Shown piece by piece: positions 37,124-46,418 of a stretch of 64,000 nt of DNA (the first letter of the stretch is position 1; every line of letters begins with the position of its first letter). This DNA comes from Streptococcus peroris ATCC 700780 (GTDB lineage Bacteria; Bacillota; Bacilli; Lactobacillales; Streptococcaceae), in NCBI RefSeq assembly GCF_000187585.1, contig NZ_GL732463.1, positions 268,981 through 332,980 of the forward strand, read 5' to 3'. Under the pieces are notes generated by a model. It did no database searches, was not told where the DNA came from, and saw nothing but the letters and a program-made list of their open reading frames with translations. A program made the position numbers and the translations under genes.

Positions 37124-38668
37124 ATGACTATTCAAGAAGAAATTAAGAAACGCCGTACCTTTGCCATCATCTCTCACCCGGACGCTGGTAAAACGACGAT
37201 TACAGAGCAATTGCTCTACTTTGGGGGAGAGATTCGGGAAGCCGGAACGGTCAAAGGAAAGAAGACAGGAAACTTCGCTAAATCTGACTGGATGGATATC
37301 GAGAAACAACGTGGGATTTCGGTAACCTCATCTGTCATGCAGTTCGACTATGATGGCAAACGGGTCAATATCCTAGATACCCCAGGGCACGAGGACTTCT
37401 CAGAAGATACTTACCGTACCTTGATGGCGGTGGACGCTGCCGTCATGGTCGTAGACTCTGCCAAGGGGATTGAGGCCCAAACCAAGAAATTGTTTGAGGT
37501 TGTCAAACACCGTGGCATCCCCGTCTTTACCTTTATGAACAAGTTGGACCGTGACGGCCGTGAGCCACTAGATCTCTTGCAAGAATTGGAAGAAGTTTTG
37601 GGCATTGCCAGTTACCCAATGAATTGGCCAATCGGGATGGGGAAAGCCTTTGAGGGACTTTATGACCTTTATAACCAACGCTTGGAACTCTACAAAGGAG
37701 ACGAGCGTTTTGCCAGTCTGGAAGATGGGGATAAGCTATTTGCTAGCAATCCTTTCTACGAGCAAGTGAAAGACGACATCGAGCTCTTGCAAGAAGCAGG
37801 AAATGAATTCTCAGAGGAAGCCATCCTTGCGGGTGAATTAACTCCGGTCTTCTTTGGTTCAGCTCTAACCAATTTTGGGGTGCAGACCTTCCTTGAAACC
37901 TTCCTCAAGTTTGCTCCAGAACCTCATGGGCACAAGAAAACAGACGGTGAACTTGTCGACCCTTATGATAAGGATTTCTCAGGTTTTGTCTTTAAAATTC
38001 AAGCCAACATGGACCCTCGACACCGTGACCGTATCGCATTTGTTCGTATTGTATCGGGTGAATTTGAGCGTGGTATGAGTGTTAATCTCCCTCGTACTGG
38101 TAAGGGAGCTAAACTTTCTAATGTCACCCAATTTATGGCGGAAAGTCGTGAAAATGTGACCAATGCGGTAGCAGGAGATATCATCGGAGTTTATGATACA
38201 GGGACCTACCAGGTTGGAGATACGCTAACTGTTGGGAAGAACAAGTTTGAATTTGAACCTCTACCAACCTTTACTCCTGAAATCTTCATGAAAGTGTCAG
38301 CTAAGAACGTCATGAAGCAAAAATCCTTCCACAAAGGGATTGAGCAATTGGTGCAAGAAGGAGCTATCCAGCTTTATACCAACTACCAAACGGGCGAATA
38401 CATGCTTGGTGCTGTTGGTCAATTGCAGTTTGAAGTCTTTAAACACCGGATGGAAAATGAGTACAATGCCGAAGTAGTCATGAGCCCAATGGGTAAAAAG
38501 ACCGTTCGCTGGATTAAGCCAGAAGACCTTGACGAGCGTATGTCTTCAAGCCGAAACATCTTGGCCAAAGACCGCTTTGACCAACCTGTCTTCCTCTTTG
38601 AGAATGACTTTGCCCTCCGTTGGTTTGCGGACAAGTATCCAGATGTGGAGTTGGAAGAAAAGATGTAG
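37124..38668 (+). CDS. prfC: Peptide chain release factor 3
   Basis: A 514-residue translational GTPase of the RF3 type: P-loop [30 protein letters not shown], followed by domains II and III. RF3 recycles RF1 and RF2 after termination. It is monocistronic: own promoter upstream, and a gene-free hairpin-rich stretch downstream. Confidence 0.96.
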   Translation: MTIQEEIKKRRTFAIISHPDAGKTTITEQLLYFGGEIREAGTVKGKKTGNFAKSDWMDIEKQRGISVTSSVMQFDYDGKRVNILDTPGHEDFSEDTYRTLMAVDAAVMVVDSAKGIEAQTKKLFEVVKHRGIPVFTFMNKLDRDGREPLDLLQELEEVLGIASYPMNWPIGMGKAFEGLYDLYNQRLELYKGDERFASLEDGDKLFASNPFYEQVKDDIELLQEAGNEFSEEAILAGELTPVFFGSALTNFGVQTFLETFLKFAPEPHGHKKTDGELVDPYDKDFSGFVFKIQANMDPRHRDRIAFVRIVSGEFERGMSVNLPRTGKGAKLSNVTQFMAESRENVTNAVAGDIIGVYDTGTYQVGDTLTVGKNKFEFEPLPTFTPEIFMKVSAKNVMKQKSFHKGIEQLVQEGAIQLYTNYQTGEYMLGAVGQLQFEVFKHRMENEYNAEVVMSPMGKKTVRWIKPEDLDERMSSSRNILAKDRFDQPVFLFENDFALRWFADKYPDVELEEKM

Positions 38669-38914
38669 ATTGCCAAAGTTACTTGATTGTGTAACAATCT
38701 AAGTAACTAACGCCAAGTTTCTATGGAACTTGGCTAGGCGCTCCACTAGTAAAGTTTTACGAATATTATCGATTCGTAAAACTTTACGTCGTGATGGGTA
38801 GAAAGTGACCTGACTGCCTCACTAACTACGTTTGGCAAATAAAATCGATATAGTTAGAAAGCAGTCTAGCTAACTGCCTTACTAACTCATCGGCGAAAAA
38901 TAATCGTTTTCGCC
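38669..38914. repeat. Hairpin-rich intergenic element after prfC
   Basis: No gene is seen in 38669-39072. Four strong inverted repeats lie in a row: 38677-38708 (AGTTACTT plus GATTGT arms), 38712-38734 (GCCAAGTT/AACTTGGC), 38749-38787 (16-bp perfect arms GTAAAGTTTTACGAAT, 7-nt loop) and 38892-38914 (GGCGAAAA/TTTTCGCC). A direct repeat ACTGCCTYACTAACT occurs at 38813 and 38873, 60 bp apart. It does not match the BOX or RUP elements as I remember them. Confidence 0.6.
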
Positions 38915-39014
38915 TCTTCGTGTCGTAACATTAAGGAAGTTAAATATAGCCAATTAGGTCACAAATTTCGTGCACAACACTTCGCATCTTGTTTGTGCTT
39001 TATTGTTAAAAGAT

Positions 39015-39052
39015 AAAAAAGACTAGAAATCAAATAGGTTTCTAGTCTTTTT
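39015..39052. terminator. Bidirectional terminator between prfC region and CPBP gene
   Basis: AAAAAAGACTAGAAA pairs with TTTCTAGTCTTTTT; it directly follows the minus-strand CPBP gene and closes the plus-strand hairpin region. Confidence 0.88.
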
Positions 39053-39072
39053 ATTAGTAGTGGAACTTCTAT

Positions 39073-39777
39073 TTATTGAAAAGCATCTATACCAACAACC
39101 TTGATAAGGAATGTAAGGAGGATAAGCAATAGAATGCTGACTCCATTATTCACTAGGTGCAGTAAGATAGACATCTCTAGTCGTTTGGTGCGATAAGCAG
39201 TCCAAGTTAGGACAGCAGACATCCAGCCATAGATCAAGAAAGAAGGAAGATTATTTGGCATATGGGCTATAGTGAAGAGAAGCCAACCAAAAATGTAACC
39301 AATTTTTTCATATCCTTCAAATAGTTTTGTAGGTATGATACCGCGGCAGATAATTTCCTCACAAAGAGGTGCTACTATAACAATCACGAAAAAGCTGGAA
39401 ATTAGAGAAGTTTCAGAGATGAGGCTATTAATAGTTTCTTGATTTGAAGTAGTTGTTTGCTTCAGAAGGTGCAACCAAATCGCACCAATCATATTTCCAA
39501 CAATAATGGCTACATAACTAAGAGCGATTCGAGGGGCATCATTAATGGTAAAGAGTTTTGATTTTAAATTTAGGAGCTTGCTTTTGTGAGCGCCATATAA
39601 AAAGAGTGTAACGACAGCGGTAGAAGTAATCCCAACTATTACAGTGGACCAAATAGATTCCAGTTGAGTTTTTTGAAGCAACACTAAAGTTAACATAGGG
39701 ACTTGTGATAAGAATATTGCTACAAAAAAGATTCCTAACCAAATCAGTCGCTTGCGATAATCTTTAAAAAAATTCAT
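39073..39777 (-). CDS. CPBP family intramembrane protease (second)
   Basis: A 234-residue polytopic protein with Glu140-Glu141 in EEIICRG, the first His in FTIAHMPNN and HLVNNG at the end. It belongs to the same broad family as the gene at 1438 but is not a close copy. The divergent or adjacent minus-strand gene at 39838 encodes another membrane protein and is frameshifted. The target is unknown. Confidence 0.85.
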   Translation of the reverse strand: MNFFKDYRKRLIWLGIFFVAIFLSQVPMLTLVLLQKTQLESIWSTVIVGITSTAVVTLFLYGAHKSKLLNLKSKLFTINDAPRIALSYVAIIVGNMIGAIWLHLLKQTTTSNQETINSLISETSLISSFFVIVIVAPLCEEIICRGIIPTKLFEGYEKIGYIFGWLLFTIAHMPNNLPSFLIYGWMSAVLTWTAYRTKRLEMSILLHLVNNGVSILLLILLTFLIKVVGIDAFQ

Positions 39778-39837
39778 CCAAATATCTCCTAAAAAATTTA
39801 TTTCATTATAGCATACTTTGGATAGGAATTCTAGAAA

Positions 39838-40463
39838 CTACCAAAACATGAGTGTAGAGATAATCAGTAAGATATCTCGTATTAAGTGGCTGTAGAAAGA
39901 TAAATCGTGTCTTAACTTTTTTGGAAATAAAAAACTAAGGAAGCTGATTCCTAATAGGATATAAAAACCAACAGAGAGGATAGTTATAGGATTATGTAGA
40001 AAAATAAACTAAAGATAATTAGGAAAGTTAGTTTTCTTGCTTTATTATGGGTTTGTAATTTCTTCCATTTCTTTAGTGGTAAAAAAGTTGCAATATCAAG
40101 TCCAAATAGGAAAAAGAAAGAAATTAACAACAATTCTATCACCTCTTTTTGAAGTAAATTGTTAGTGCTGATATTCTCAAATAAAATAAGGCTGACTCCA
40201 GTCAAGTTAATAATAACCATAGCGCTATACAATAAAAAGAAAGCGCGACTACGTTTGCCTAGCTGACTACTCACAGGTTCATGACCGGAAAGATAGTGGA
40301 TGAATGTACACATGCCAGCTAATGTTAATAAGAACAGCAAAATGTAAAAATGTGTTTGTTTAAGAGTTAGAGAAATTCCAGGCCAAAATAAGCAACTACA
40401 GAATCCTAGATATGCCATGGTCCCTAACAAGAGAAATTGGATTGATTTTCTAATTTTGTTCAT
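39838..40463 (-). pseudogene. Frameshifted polytopic membrane protein gene
   Basis: The intact frame (start 40463, GGGG upstream) gives 159 residues with five or so hydrophobic segments and stops at 39984. After the stop a different frame stays open for about 50 further codons (HNPITILSVGFYILLG..., ending ISTLMFW at 39838) and also reads as membrane helices with a PKKLRHDL loop. The switch can be placed in the run of five T residues at about 40000-40004 (minus strand): one lost T would restore a protein of about 208 residues. I do not recognise the family. Confidence 0.6.
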
Positions 40464-40565
40464 AAAATAACCCCTACGTTTTTTAAAGATTATAACCAAA
40501 AGGATTCACAAAAACCTAAGTTTTTCTCAAGTGTCATTTTTTACCTCTCAACTGTCTTTTTTCAG

Positions 40566-40609
40566 AAAAAAGCACAACCACCAGTTATTTCTTGGAAGTT
40601 GTGCTTTTT
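40566..40609 (-). terminator. Terminator after trkH
   Basis: AAAAAAGCACAAC pairs with GTTGTGCTTTTT around a 19-nt loop, 13 bp past the trkH stop. Confidence 0.85.
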
Positions 40610-40621
40610 GATAATGAATTT

Positions 40622-42061
40622 CTAACGTTTAGACCAGGTTCGCTTCATAAAGAGTAATATGATTGGATAAATTTCAAGACGTCCTGCAATCATTGCAAAG
40701 GATAGGAGGAGTTTTGAGAATGGACTAAAAATTGAGAAACTAGAAGTCGTTCCTAGAATTGGTCCTATATTGTTAAAGCAACTGAAAACAGCACTCGTAA
40801 CAACCATTAAATTGTTGGTATCTAAACTGACGATGAAGATTAAACTAAGTAGAATCATAATGTAAACTACAAAATATTTCAAAATCTTATGTTGGGTATC
40901 CTTGTCGATGACCGTTTTATTAACATGGAGAGTTAAGACACGGTGAGGGGAGATGGTAGACAAAAATTGATTTTTTGCAATTTTAGCGAGGATAACTCCA
41001 CGGATGACCTTGAGACCACCGGCAGTAGAACCAGCAGAACCACCGATTGCCATTAGCATTAGTAAGATGTATTGAGAAAACAAAGGCCAGTTTGTGATAT
41101 CTCCATAACCAAAACCAGTAGTGGTAATGATGTTAGAAACTTGGAAGAAGGCCATTTCAAAACTTTGTGAAACTCCACTATAGAGGTGAAGTGTGTTGAG
41201 TGTGATTAAGCCTGTGGATATGGCTACAATTAAGAGATAAGCTCGAAGTTCCTCATCGAAAAAGAATTCCTTAACTCGACGAAGCATGAGATAGTAGTAG
41301 AGGTTGAAATTGACACCGAACATCAAAACCCCGATGCTTGTCAAATAAGTGATGAGAGAACTATGATAGTGGGCAATACCATCGTTATAAACAGTGAATC
41401 CACCAGTACCAGCAGTTCCCATCGCGATAACAAAACTATCGTAGAGTGGCATCCCTGCAATGTAATAAATAACTACAAAGAGAGCGAACATTGCTAGATA
41501 GAGAATATAAAGGATTTGAGCTGTATTTTTTAGTTTAGACACAACTTTACCAAATACTGGTCCAGGAACCTCTGCCTTCATAACCTCTAAGTGGCTGTTT
41601 TTGGCATTGTCCATAATAGCTAGGGCAAAAACCAGCACCCCCATCCCTCCAATGAGGTGGGTAAAACTCCGCCAAAACAAAAGAGATCTGCTTAAGACAG
41701 ATACGTCATTTAGGATGGTTGCTCCTGTTGTAGTGAAACCAGAACTAACTTCGAAGAAAGCATCTATCATATTGGGAATTTGTCCTGAAAAGACAAAGGG
41801 AAGGGCACCAAAGAAGGACCAGAGAATCCAACAGAGAGCTACAATTAAGACCCCTTCTTTTGCATAGATTCGTTGTTTTTTTGGCTTTTTAATGATGCCC
41901 AGAAGACCCAGGACGACGAGAATTCCGATAGTAGAGAAAAGAGCTGAAAACACTTGATCAGATTCTTGATAGTAAAGAGCAATACAAACGGGTACCAAGA
42001 GTAGTCCAGCTTCGATCAAAAGTAGCTTTGCAAGAAGAAAGCGTACCATACTTCTATTCAT
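40622..42061 (-). CDS. trkH: Potassium channel subunit TrkH/KtrB
   Basis: A 479-residue membrane protein of the Trk/Ktr superfamily. Four pore-loop repeats are visible, with selectivity-filter Gly residues in SSGFTTTGATI, GTAGTGGFTVYND, TTTGFGYGDI and FNNIGPILGT. It moves K+ and depends on the cytoplasmic TrkA protein encoded just upstream (3-nt gap). Confidence 0.93.
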   Translation of the reverse strand: MNRSMVRFLLAKLLLIEAGLLLVPVCIALYYQESDQVFSALFSTIGILVVLGLLGIIKKPKKQRIYAKEGVLIVALCWILWSFFGALPFVFSGQIPNMIDAFFEVSSGFTTTGATILNDVSVLSRSLLFWRSFTHLIGGMGVLVFALAIMDNAKNSHLEVMKAEVPGPVFGKVVSKLKNTAQILYILYLAMFALFVVIYYIAGMPLYDSFVIAMGTAGTGGFTVYNDGIAHYHSSLITYLTSIGVLMFGVNFNLYYYLMLRRVKEFFFDEELRAYLLIVAISTGLITLNTLHLYSGVSQSFEMAFFQVSNIITTTGFGYGDITNWPLFSQYILLMLMAIGGSAGSTAGGLKVIRGVILAKIAKNQFLSTISPHRVLTLHVNKTVIDKDTQHKILKYFVVYIMILLSLIFIVSLDTNNLMVVTSAVFSCFNNIGPILGTTSSFSIFSPFSKLLLSFAMIAGRLEIYPIILLFMKRTWSKR

Positions 42062-42064
42062 AGC

Positions 42065-43414
42065 TTACCTCTCTAACAAATCATAAATCTTGGTGATGTT
42101 AGATAACAAAGTGATAACCACTAGCTTGTCACCTACTTGGAGTGTTTCTTCTCCGGTTGGGAAAATTGTTTTTCCATTACGGATAATGGCAGCAATCAAG
42201 ACATCTTTTTTGAGTTTTAATTGAGACAAAGGTTTGCCAGTCATCTTATTTGCTTCCTTGATTAAGAACTGAAGAGTTTCTACCTGGCCGTTTGCAAGGT
42301 GGTGCATGGCTTGAAGGTCAGAATATTGCGCATTTACACGACCATGGATAAAGTGCATGATGGTATCAACAGCGATTGTCTTAGGTGTGATAATACTTGA
42401 GAAATCTGTCGCATGGATAATTTCCAATAGGCTAGTACGGTTGACTTTGGTAATATTTTTTTGAACACCAATACTATCTAAAAACATAGATGTGATGATA
42501 TTTTCTTCATCAACTCCAGTCAGGGTGGCAACAGCATCGTAGTGTTGAGCGCTTTCTTCTAAGAGCGTGTCTTTGGTTGTTCCATCTCCTTGAACAATAT
42601 AAAGTTTAGGGAATTTTTCACTGAAGAAGGCGGCTCGTTCTTGGTTGACCTCGATAACTTTCGTATCGATTCGGCTGTCTTTTAAAATACCCAGTAGGTA
42701 GTAAGCAATTTTACCAGCTCCAATAATGAGTAAGCTCTTAACAACTCTGGACTTGATGTAGTTATGGAAAAGCATCATATCGACACGATGTCCTGTTACA
42801 AAGATACGGTCTTTATCTTCTAAAATAAGGTCGCCACCAGGAATCATCAGTTTATGATCGCGCTCAATAGCACAGACGATAACATTGCCGAACTTTTTAC
42901 GAAAATCAGCAATGGACATCTGACAAATAGTGCTATCTTTTCGAACGACAAATTCCATTAGACTTACCAAACCTCCCACAAATCGCTCAACTGAGAGAGC
43001 GTTTGGGAAGTCGATGATGTTAGCAATGGCACGAGCAGCCAAGAGCTCTGGATTGACAATTAGTGAAAATCCGAGAATATTTTTTTCTTTAAAGTAAGGA
43101 TTGGAATATTCAGGATTACGGACACGAACGATGGTCTCCTTGGCACCCATTTTTTTAGCAAGGACTGCCGAAACCATATTGACCTCATCATACTGCGTCA
43201 TGGCGATGAAAATATCACAGTCTTGGACATTGGCTGCTTCTAGCATTGTAAAGTCAGCCCCATTTCCTGCAATACCCATAATATCAAAGCGACTTGTCAT
43301 GTAATTCAAAACGGTTTCGTTCTGTTCAATTAAGACAACATCGTGATTGTCAGCGACAAGGGAACGACAAAGGGCAGAACCTACTTTCCCCCCTCCAACA
43401 AGAATAATTTTCAT
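42065..43414 (-). CDS. trkA: Potassium uptake regulator TrkA
   Basis: A 449-residue cytoplasmic protein with two RCK modules: RCK-N (IILVGGGKVGSALCRSL core GGGKVGSAL), TrkA-C, then a second RCK-N (LLIIGAGKIAYYLLG) and TrkA-C. It binds nucleotides and gates TrkH. The two genes form an operon. The upstream region also carries the divergent small-RNA promoter at 43676. Confidence 0.93.
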   Translation of the reverse strand: MKIILVGGGKVGSALCRSLVADNHDVVLIEQNETVLNYMTSRFDIMGIAGNGADFTMLEAANVQDCDIFIAMTQYDEVNMVSAVLAKKMGAKETIVRVRNPEYSNPYFKEKNILGFSLIVNPELLAARAIANIIDFPNALSVERFVGGLVSLMEFVVRKDSTICQMSIADFRKKFGNVIVCAIERDHKLMIPGGDLILEDKDRIFVTGHRVDMMLFHNYIKSRVVKSLLIIGAGKIAYYLLGILKDSRIDTKVIEVNQERAAFFSEKFPKLYIVQGDGTTKDTLLEESAQHYDAVATLTGVDEENIITSMFLDSIGVQKNITKVNRTSLLEIIHATDFSSIITPKTIAVDTIMHFIHGRVNAQYSDLQAMHHLANGQVETLQFLIKEANKMTGKPLSQLKLKKDVLIAAIIRNGKTIFPTGEETLQVGDKLVVITLLSNITKIYDLLER

Positions 43415-43675
43415 AGTTATATATCCTACTTTTTTAATCTGTTTCTATCATACCTTTTTTTAGTTTAAAATGCATTTAACAACCGATTGTTTACTGTTTA
43501 GAAGCATATGATTGGCTCCAAAAGTATTTTTGCTCAGAAATTAAACTTTTTTAAGAAAGAGAATCTATCCCAAAGTTCTCTATGTTATGACGACTATAAA
43601 AACTGAGTAGATTGGCGGGATATGCTTGAATTTTGTAAATATCCTGGAAAAAATGAAAAAATCAATCCATTTCTA

Positions 43676-43703
43676 TTGACAATCAATCTGAAAGTGATAT
43701 ACT
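43676..43703 (+). promoter_or_regulatory. Strong promoter for the RNA upstream of trmL
   Basis: TTGACA (43676-43681), 16 bp, TATACT (43698-43703) with an extended TGA in front. Transcription should start near 43710. The preceding 43415-43675 holds no gene that I can support. Confidence 0.85.
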
Positions 43704-43708
43704 TAAAA

Positions 43709-43811
43709 GGTAGTTTCGCTGATTTACTTCAAACCTGTTGTGAGGTAAGTTAACGATGCTTTAACCACGCTGTTTGCTGAGCTTGACTCCGGGCAGTGTG
43801 GCTATTTTTTT
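43709..43811 (+). ncRNA. Candidate small RNA or attenuator leader upstream of trmL
   Basis: About 100 nt run from the promoter to an intrinsic terminator: CCACGCTG (43765-43772) pairs with CAGTGTGG (43794-43801), followed by C and TATTTTTTT. The 5' part can fold into ACCT-GTTGTG-AGGT and GTTAA/TTAAC hairpins. No ORF with an RBS fits. The trmL start lies only 23 nt after the T run, so this may be an independent RNA or a regulated leader. I do not recognise a riboswitch class. Confidence 0.6.
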
Positions 43812-43834
43812 GCACTAGTGAGAGGAAGTAAGGC

Positions 43835-44338
43835 ATGACAAATCATATTGTGTTGTTTGAACCACAAATTCCACAAAATACGGGAAATATTGCACGAACT
43901 TGTGCAGCAACAAATGCACCCCTTCATATTATCAAACCTATGGGTTTCCCTATCGATGATCGTAAAATGAAGCGAGCTGGGCTAGACTATTGGGACAAGC
44001 TTGACATTTATTTCTATGACAGTTTAGATGAATTTATGGGAAAAATGAATGGACAACTCTACTTAATTTCCAAGTTTGCTGAAAAAGTTTATTCAGATGC
44101 AGATTTCACGACAGAAGGAAATCATTATTTTCTCTTTGGCCGTGAAGATAAGGGCTTACCTGAGAAATTTATGCGTGAGCATCCTGACAAAGCCCTCAGA
44201 ATTCCTATGAATGATGAACATGTTCGTAGTCTCAATGTATCGAATACAGTATGCATGATTGTGTATGAGGCTCTCCGTCAACAAAATTTTGCGGGTCTCG
44301 AACTGGTTCATACTTACGAAACGGATAAGTTGAAATAA
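43835..44338 (+). CDS. trmL: tRNA (cytidine(34)-2'-O)-methyltransferase TrmL
   Basis: A 167-residue single-domain SPOUT methyltransferase with the deep-knot motifs [23 protein letters not shown] and [16 protein letters not shown]. TrmL methylates the wobble ribose of some leucine tRNAs. GAGGAAG lies upstream of the ATG. The only evident promoter is the one before the small RNA, so the terminator in between may control it. Confidence 0.92.
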   Translation: MTNHIVLFEPQIPQNTGNIARTCAATNAPLHIIKPMGFPIDDRKMKRAGLDYWDKLDIYFYDSLDEFMGKMNGQLYLISKFAEKVYSDADFTTEGNHYFLFGREDKGLPEKFMREHPDKALRIPMNDEHVRSLNVSNTVCMIVYEALRQQNFAGLELVHTYETDKLK

Positions 44339-44358
44339 ACACTGATAAGAGATAAAAT

Positions 44359-44381
44359 GCTTGCGCTTGCAAGCTTTTTTT
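44359..44381 (+). terminator. Terminator after trmL
   Basis: GCTTGC and GCAAGC pair around GCTT, followed by seven T residues. Confidence 0.88.
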
Positions 44382-44392
44382 GTTATCATAAA

Positions 44393-44624
44393 GGGGTCTT
44401 CAGGGCTGGGTGTAATTCCCGACCGGCGGTGACTTTTACTCGGAAATGTTTTTTTCCTTTTATACTTTGTTGCAAGCTTTGCCTAACCAAAAGTTATGCC
44501 TACAGCTTGTCGCCTCGTCTAAAAGAAAAATCTCCATTTCCATAGTCTAAAAGAAGTCCGCGAGCGCAAGCTGATGTGGTGAGATTCCACAACCGACAGT
44601 ATAGTCTGGATGGGAGAAGACGAA
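44393..44624 (+). ncRNA. FMN riboswitch (RFN element)
   Basis: The conserved blocks are all present: TCTTCAGGGCTGGGTG, ATTCCCGACCGGCGGTGA, AGTCCGCGAGC, GATGTGGTGAGATTCCACAACCGACAGT-type core in order, and GGATGGGAGAAGA at the 3' end. It senses FMN and controls ribU. The variable arm between GGCGGTGA and AGTCCGCG is long, about 125 nt. An A/T-rich imperfect stem (44660-44700) ending in CTTTTT may be the expression-platform terminator. Confidence 0.96.
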
Positions 44625-44773
44625 AGGATAGCTTTGTCTATTCTGCTTCATTATAATAGAAATAAAACTAGTTTCTTTGTAAACTTTGGTTTCTTTTTGA
44701 GATAGTTAAGAGAGTAGATAGAGAGAAACTTTCCAACTTCTTCTGATTTTATAGAAAATTGGAGGAACCTGTT

Positions 44774-45331
44774 ATGACAAATACACGTAAACTGACCATT
44801 GTGGCAGTTTTGTCCGCTTTATCATTTATTTTGATGTTTTATCAATTTTCTTTTTTGATAGATTTCTTCAAAATAGATTTGAGCATTGTCGCCATCTTGT
44901 TGGCCTTGGTCGTTTTAGATTTTAAAAGTGCTATTTTTGTGACCTTAGTTCGATCAGTTCTCAAATTAGCCCTCAATAATAAGGGACTTGAAACCATAGT
45001 TGGCCTTCCTATCAATATTATTGCTGTTCTCGTTTTTGTTCTTGCTTTTGCTTTGATTTGGAACAAGGAACGGACACATAGCAGATTTGTATTGGCAACG
45101 ATTATTGGAACTGTCGGTTTGAGTGTTTCTATGGTATTGGTAAATTACTTCTACGCAATTCCCTTATATGCCAAATTTATGAATTATGATATTTCACAAA
45201 CATTTGGTCTCGTTCATTACTTAGCAGCTATGGTTGCACCTTTCAATCTAATTGAAGGTGTTATTTGGGCAATTGTGTTTTGGTTAATCTATGTACTTTT
45301 ACAACCTGTTTTGAAAAAATATGAAAAATAA
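44774..45331 (+). CDS. ribU: Riboflavin ECF transporter S component RibU
   Basis: A 185-residue membrane protein with about six helices, of the ECF S-component type, preceded by an FMN riboswitch. It binds riboflavin and docks on the shared EcfAA'T module, which is encoded elsewhere. GGAGG lies 8 nt before the ATG at 44774. It overlaps the next gene by 11 nt. Confidence 0.93.
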   Translation: MTNTRKLTIVAVLSALSFILMFYQFSFLIDFFKIDLSIVAILLALVVLDFKSAIFVTLVRSVLKLALNNKGLETIVGLPINIIAVLVFVLAFALIWNKERTHSRFVLATIIGTVGLSVSMVLVNYFYAIPLYAKFMNYDISQTFGLVHYLAAMVAPFNLIEGVIWAIVFWLIYVLLQPVLKKYEK

Positions 45332-45971
45332 ACAAACATTTTTAATGAAGGGCAGTTTTGCCCTTTTACTTTTTGTGATTATTGGTTATGTGGTTAAATT
45401 CTATCCTGAAATGTTGATCAACTTTGATCAACCGATTCAGACAGTGATTCGAGGAAACTTGCCTGACTATTTGACCATATTTTTTAAAGCAATCACGCAT
45501 TTGATTGATATTCCAGTTATTATCACCTGGGTTTTAATAGTTGCTTTTATTTTCTATTGTAAGCAATGGAAGATAGAAAGTTTTTTCATGCTAGGAAATC
45601 TAACTTTTGCTGGAATTTTAATCGTAACTTTTAAGAATATCTATCAAAGACCACGGCCAGAAATTTTACACCTAGTAGAGGAAAAAGGTTTTTCCTTTCC
45701 TAGCGGACATTCCCTGGCTGTGACGATTATGGTAGGAACTTTGACTGTGATTTTTAGTCAAAGGATTAAAAATCATGTCTGGAGAAAAGTCGTGCAAATA
45801 GGACTTGGTATATTTTTAGTCAGTGTACTGGTATCAAGAATTTATCTGGGAGTTCACTACCCATCAGATGTGATTGCCAGCCTTTGTATGGGCTTAGGAG
45901 TTTTGTTTATGGAGTTTCCATACTATGACAAACTCCGTTTTCAATGGCGGTTTACAGGAAAACAGAAATGA
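45321..45971 (+). CDS. PAP2-family membrane phosphatase
   Basis: A 216-residue membrane protein with six helices and the three PAP2 motifs: KNIYQRPRPE, FPSGHSLAVT and SRIYLGVHYPSD. It may dephosphorylate undecaprenyl pyrophosphate or phosphatidic/phosphatidylglycerol phosphates. Its start lies within the end of ribU, so it shares the FMN-controlled transcript, though no link to riboflavin is known. Confidence 0.9.
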   Translation: MKNKQTFLMKGSFALLLFVIIGYVVKFYPEMLINFDQPIQTVIRGNLPDYLTIFFKAITHLIDIPVIITWVLIVAFIFYCKQWKIESFFMLGNLTFAGILIVTFKNIYQRPRPEILHLVEEKGFSFPSGHSLAVTIMVGTLTVIFSQRIKNHVWRKVVQIGLGIFLVSVLVSRIYLGVHYPSDVIASLCMGLGVLFMEFPYYDKLRFQWRFTGKQK

Positions 45972-45998
45972 GTATCAAATTCCCTTGAGGAGAAAGCA

Positions 45999-46418
45999 AT
46001 GAGAGTCAATATTACAGATCTTCATCCGACTCAACTATACTTATCAGAAAAGAAGTTGCAAGCTATTCAGATGCTTTATCAGTCGGTAGAAAAGCCCAAT
46101 ATCGATCCAATCAGTGTTCTTTCTTTTAAAAATCGCTTGCTGATTACAGACGGGCATCACAGGGCTTACCAGGCTTTATTGGAAGGTAGGGATACGATTT
46201 CTGCTGAGTGGGATAAAGATGGTGGTGATGAACTATATCATCTCTATGCGCAAGCTTGTGAGGAAAGAAAGATAACCTCTGTTCTGGATTTGAAACATCA
46301 TATCTTATCTCAAGATGAGTATGAGCCAAAGTGGTATAACTGGTGTGATGGTTTTAATCAGGCAGCGAAGCTAGTATTAGGAGTAAAAAATGACATCAAA
46401 GATCATTCAGATAGATGA
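45999..46418 (+). CDS. ParB-like (ParB/Srx fold) small protein
   Basis: A 139-residue protein whose centre has the ParB/sulfiredoxin-like motif ITDGHHRAYQALLEG, preceded by a DPISVLSFKNRLL strand pair. No DNA-binding domain is present. Stand-alone proteins of this fold can act as CTP- or ATP-handling enzymes, but the role here is unknown. GAGGAGAAAG precedes the ATG. It overlaps the GNAT gene by 29 nt. Confidence 0.65.
   Translation: MRVNITDLHPTQLYLSEKKLQAIQMLYQSVEKPNIDPISVLSFKNRLLITDGHHRAYQALLEGRDTISAEWDKDGGDELYHLYAQACEERKITSVLDLKHHILSQDEYEPKWYNWCDGFNQAAKLVLGVKNDIKDHSDR

Noticed and set aside
38669-38914. BOX or RUP element of pneumococcus
   Set aside because: The hairpins and repeats do not match the boxA/boxC or RUP sequences as I remember them.
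43709-43811. PreQ1, c-di-AMP or Mn riboswitch before trmL
   Set aside because: None of the conserved blocks I know for these classes is present.
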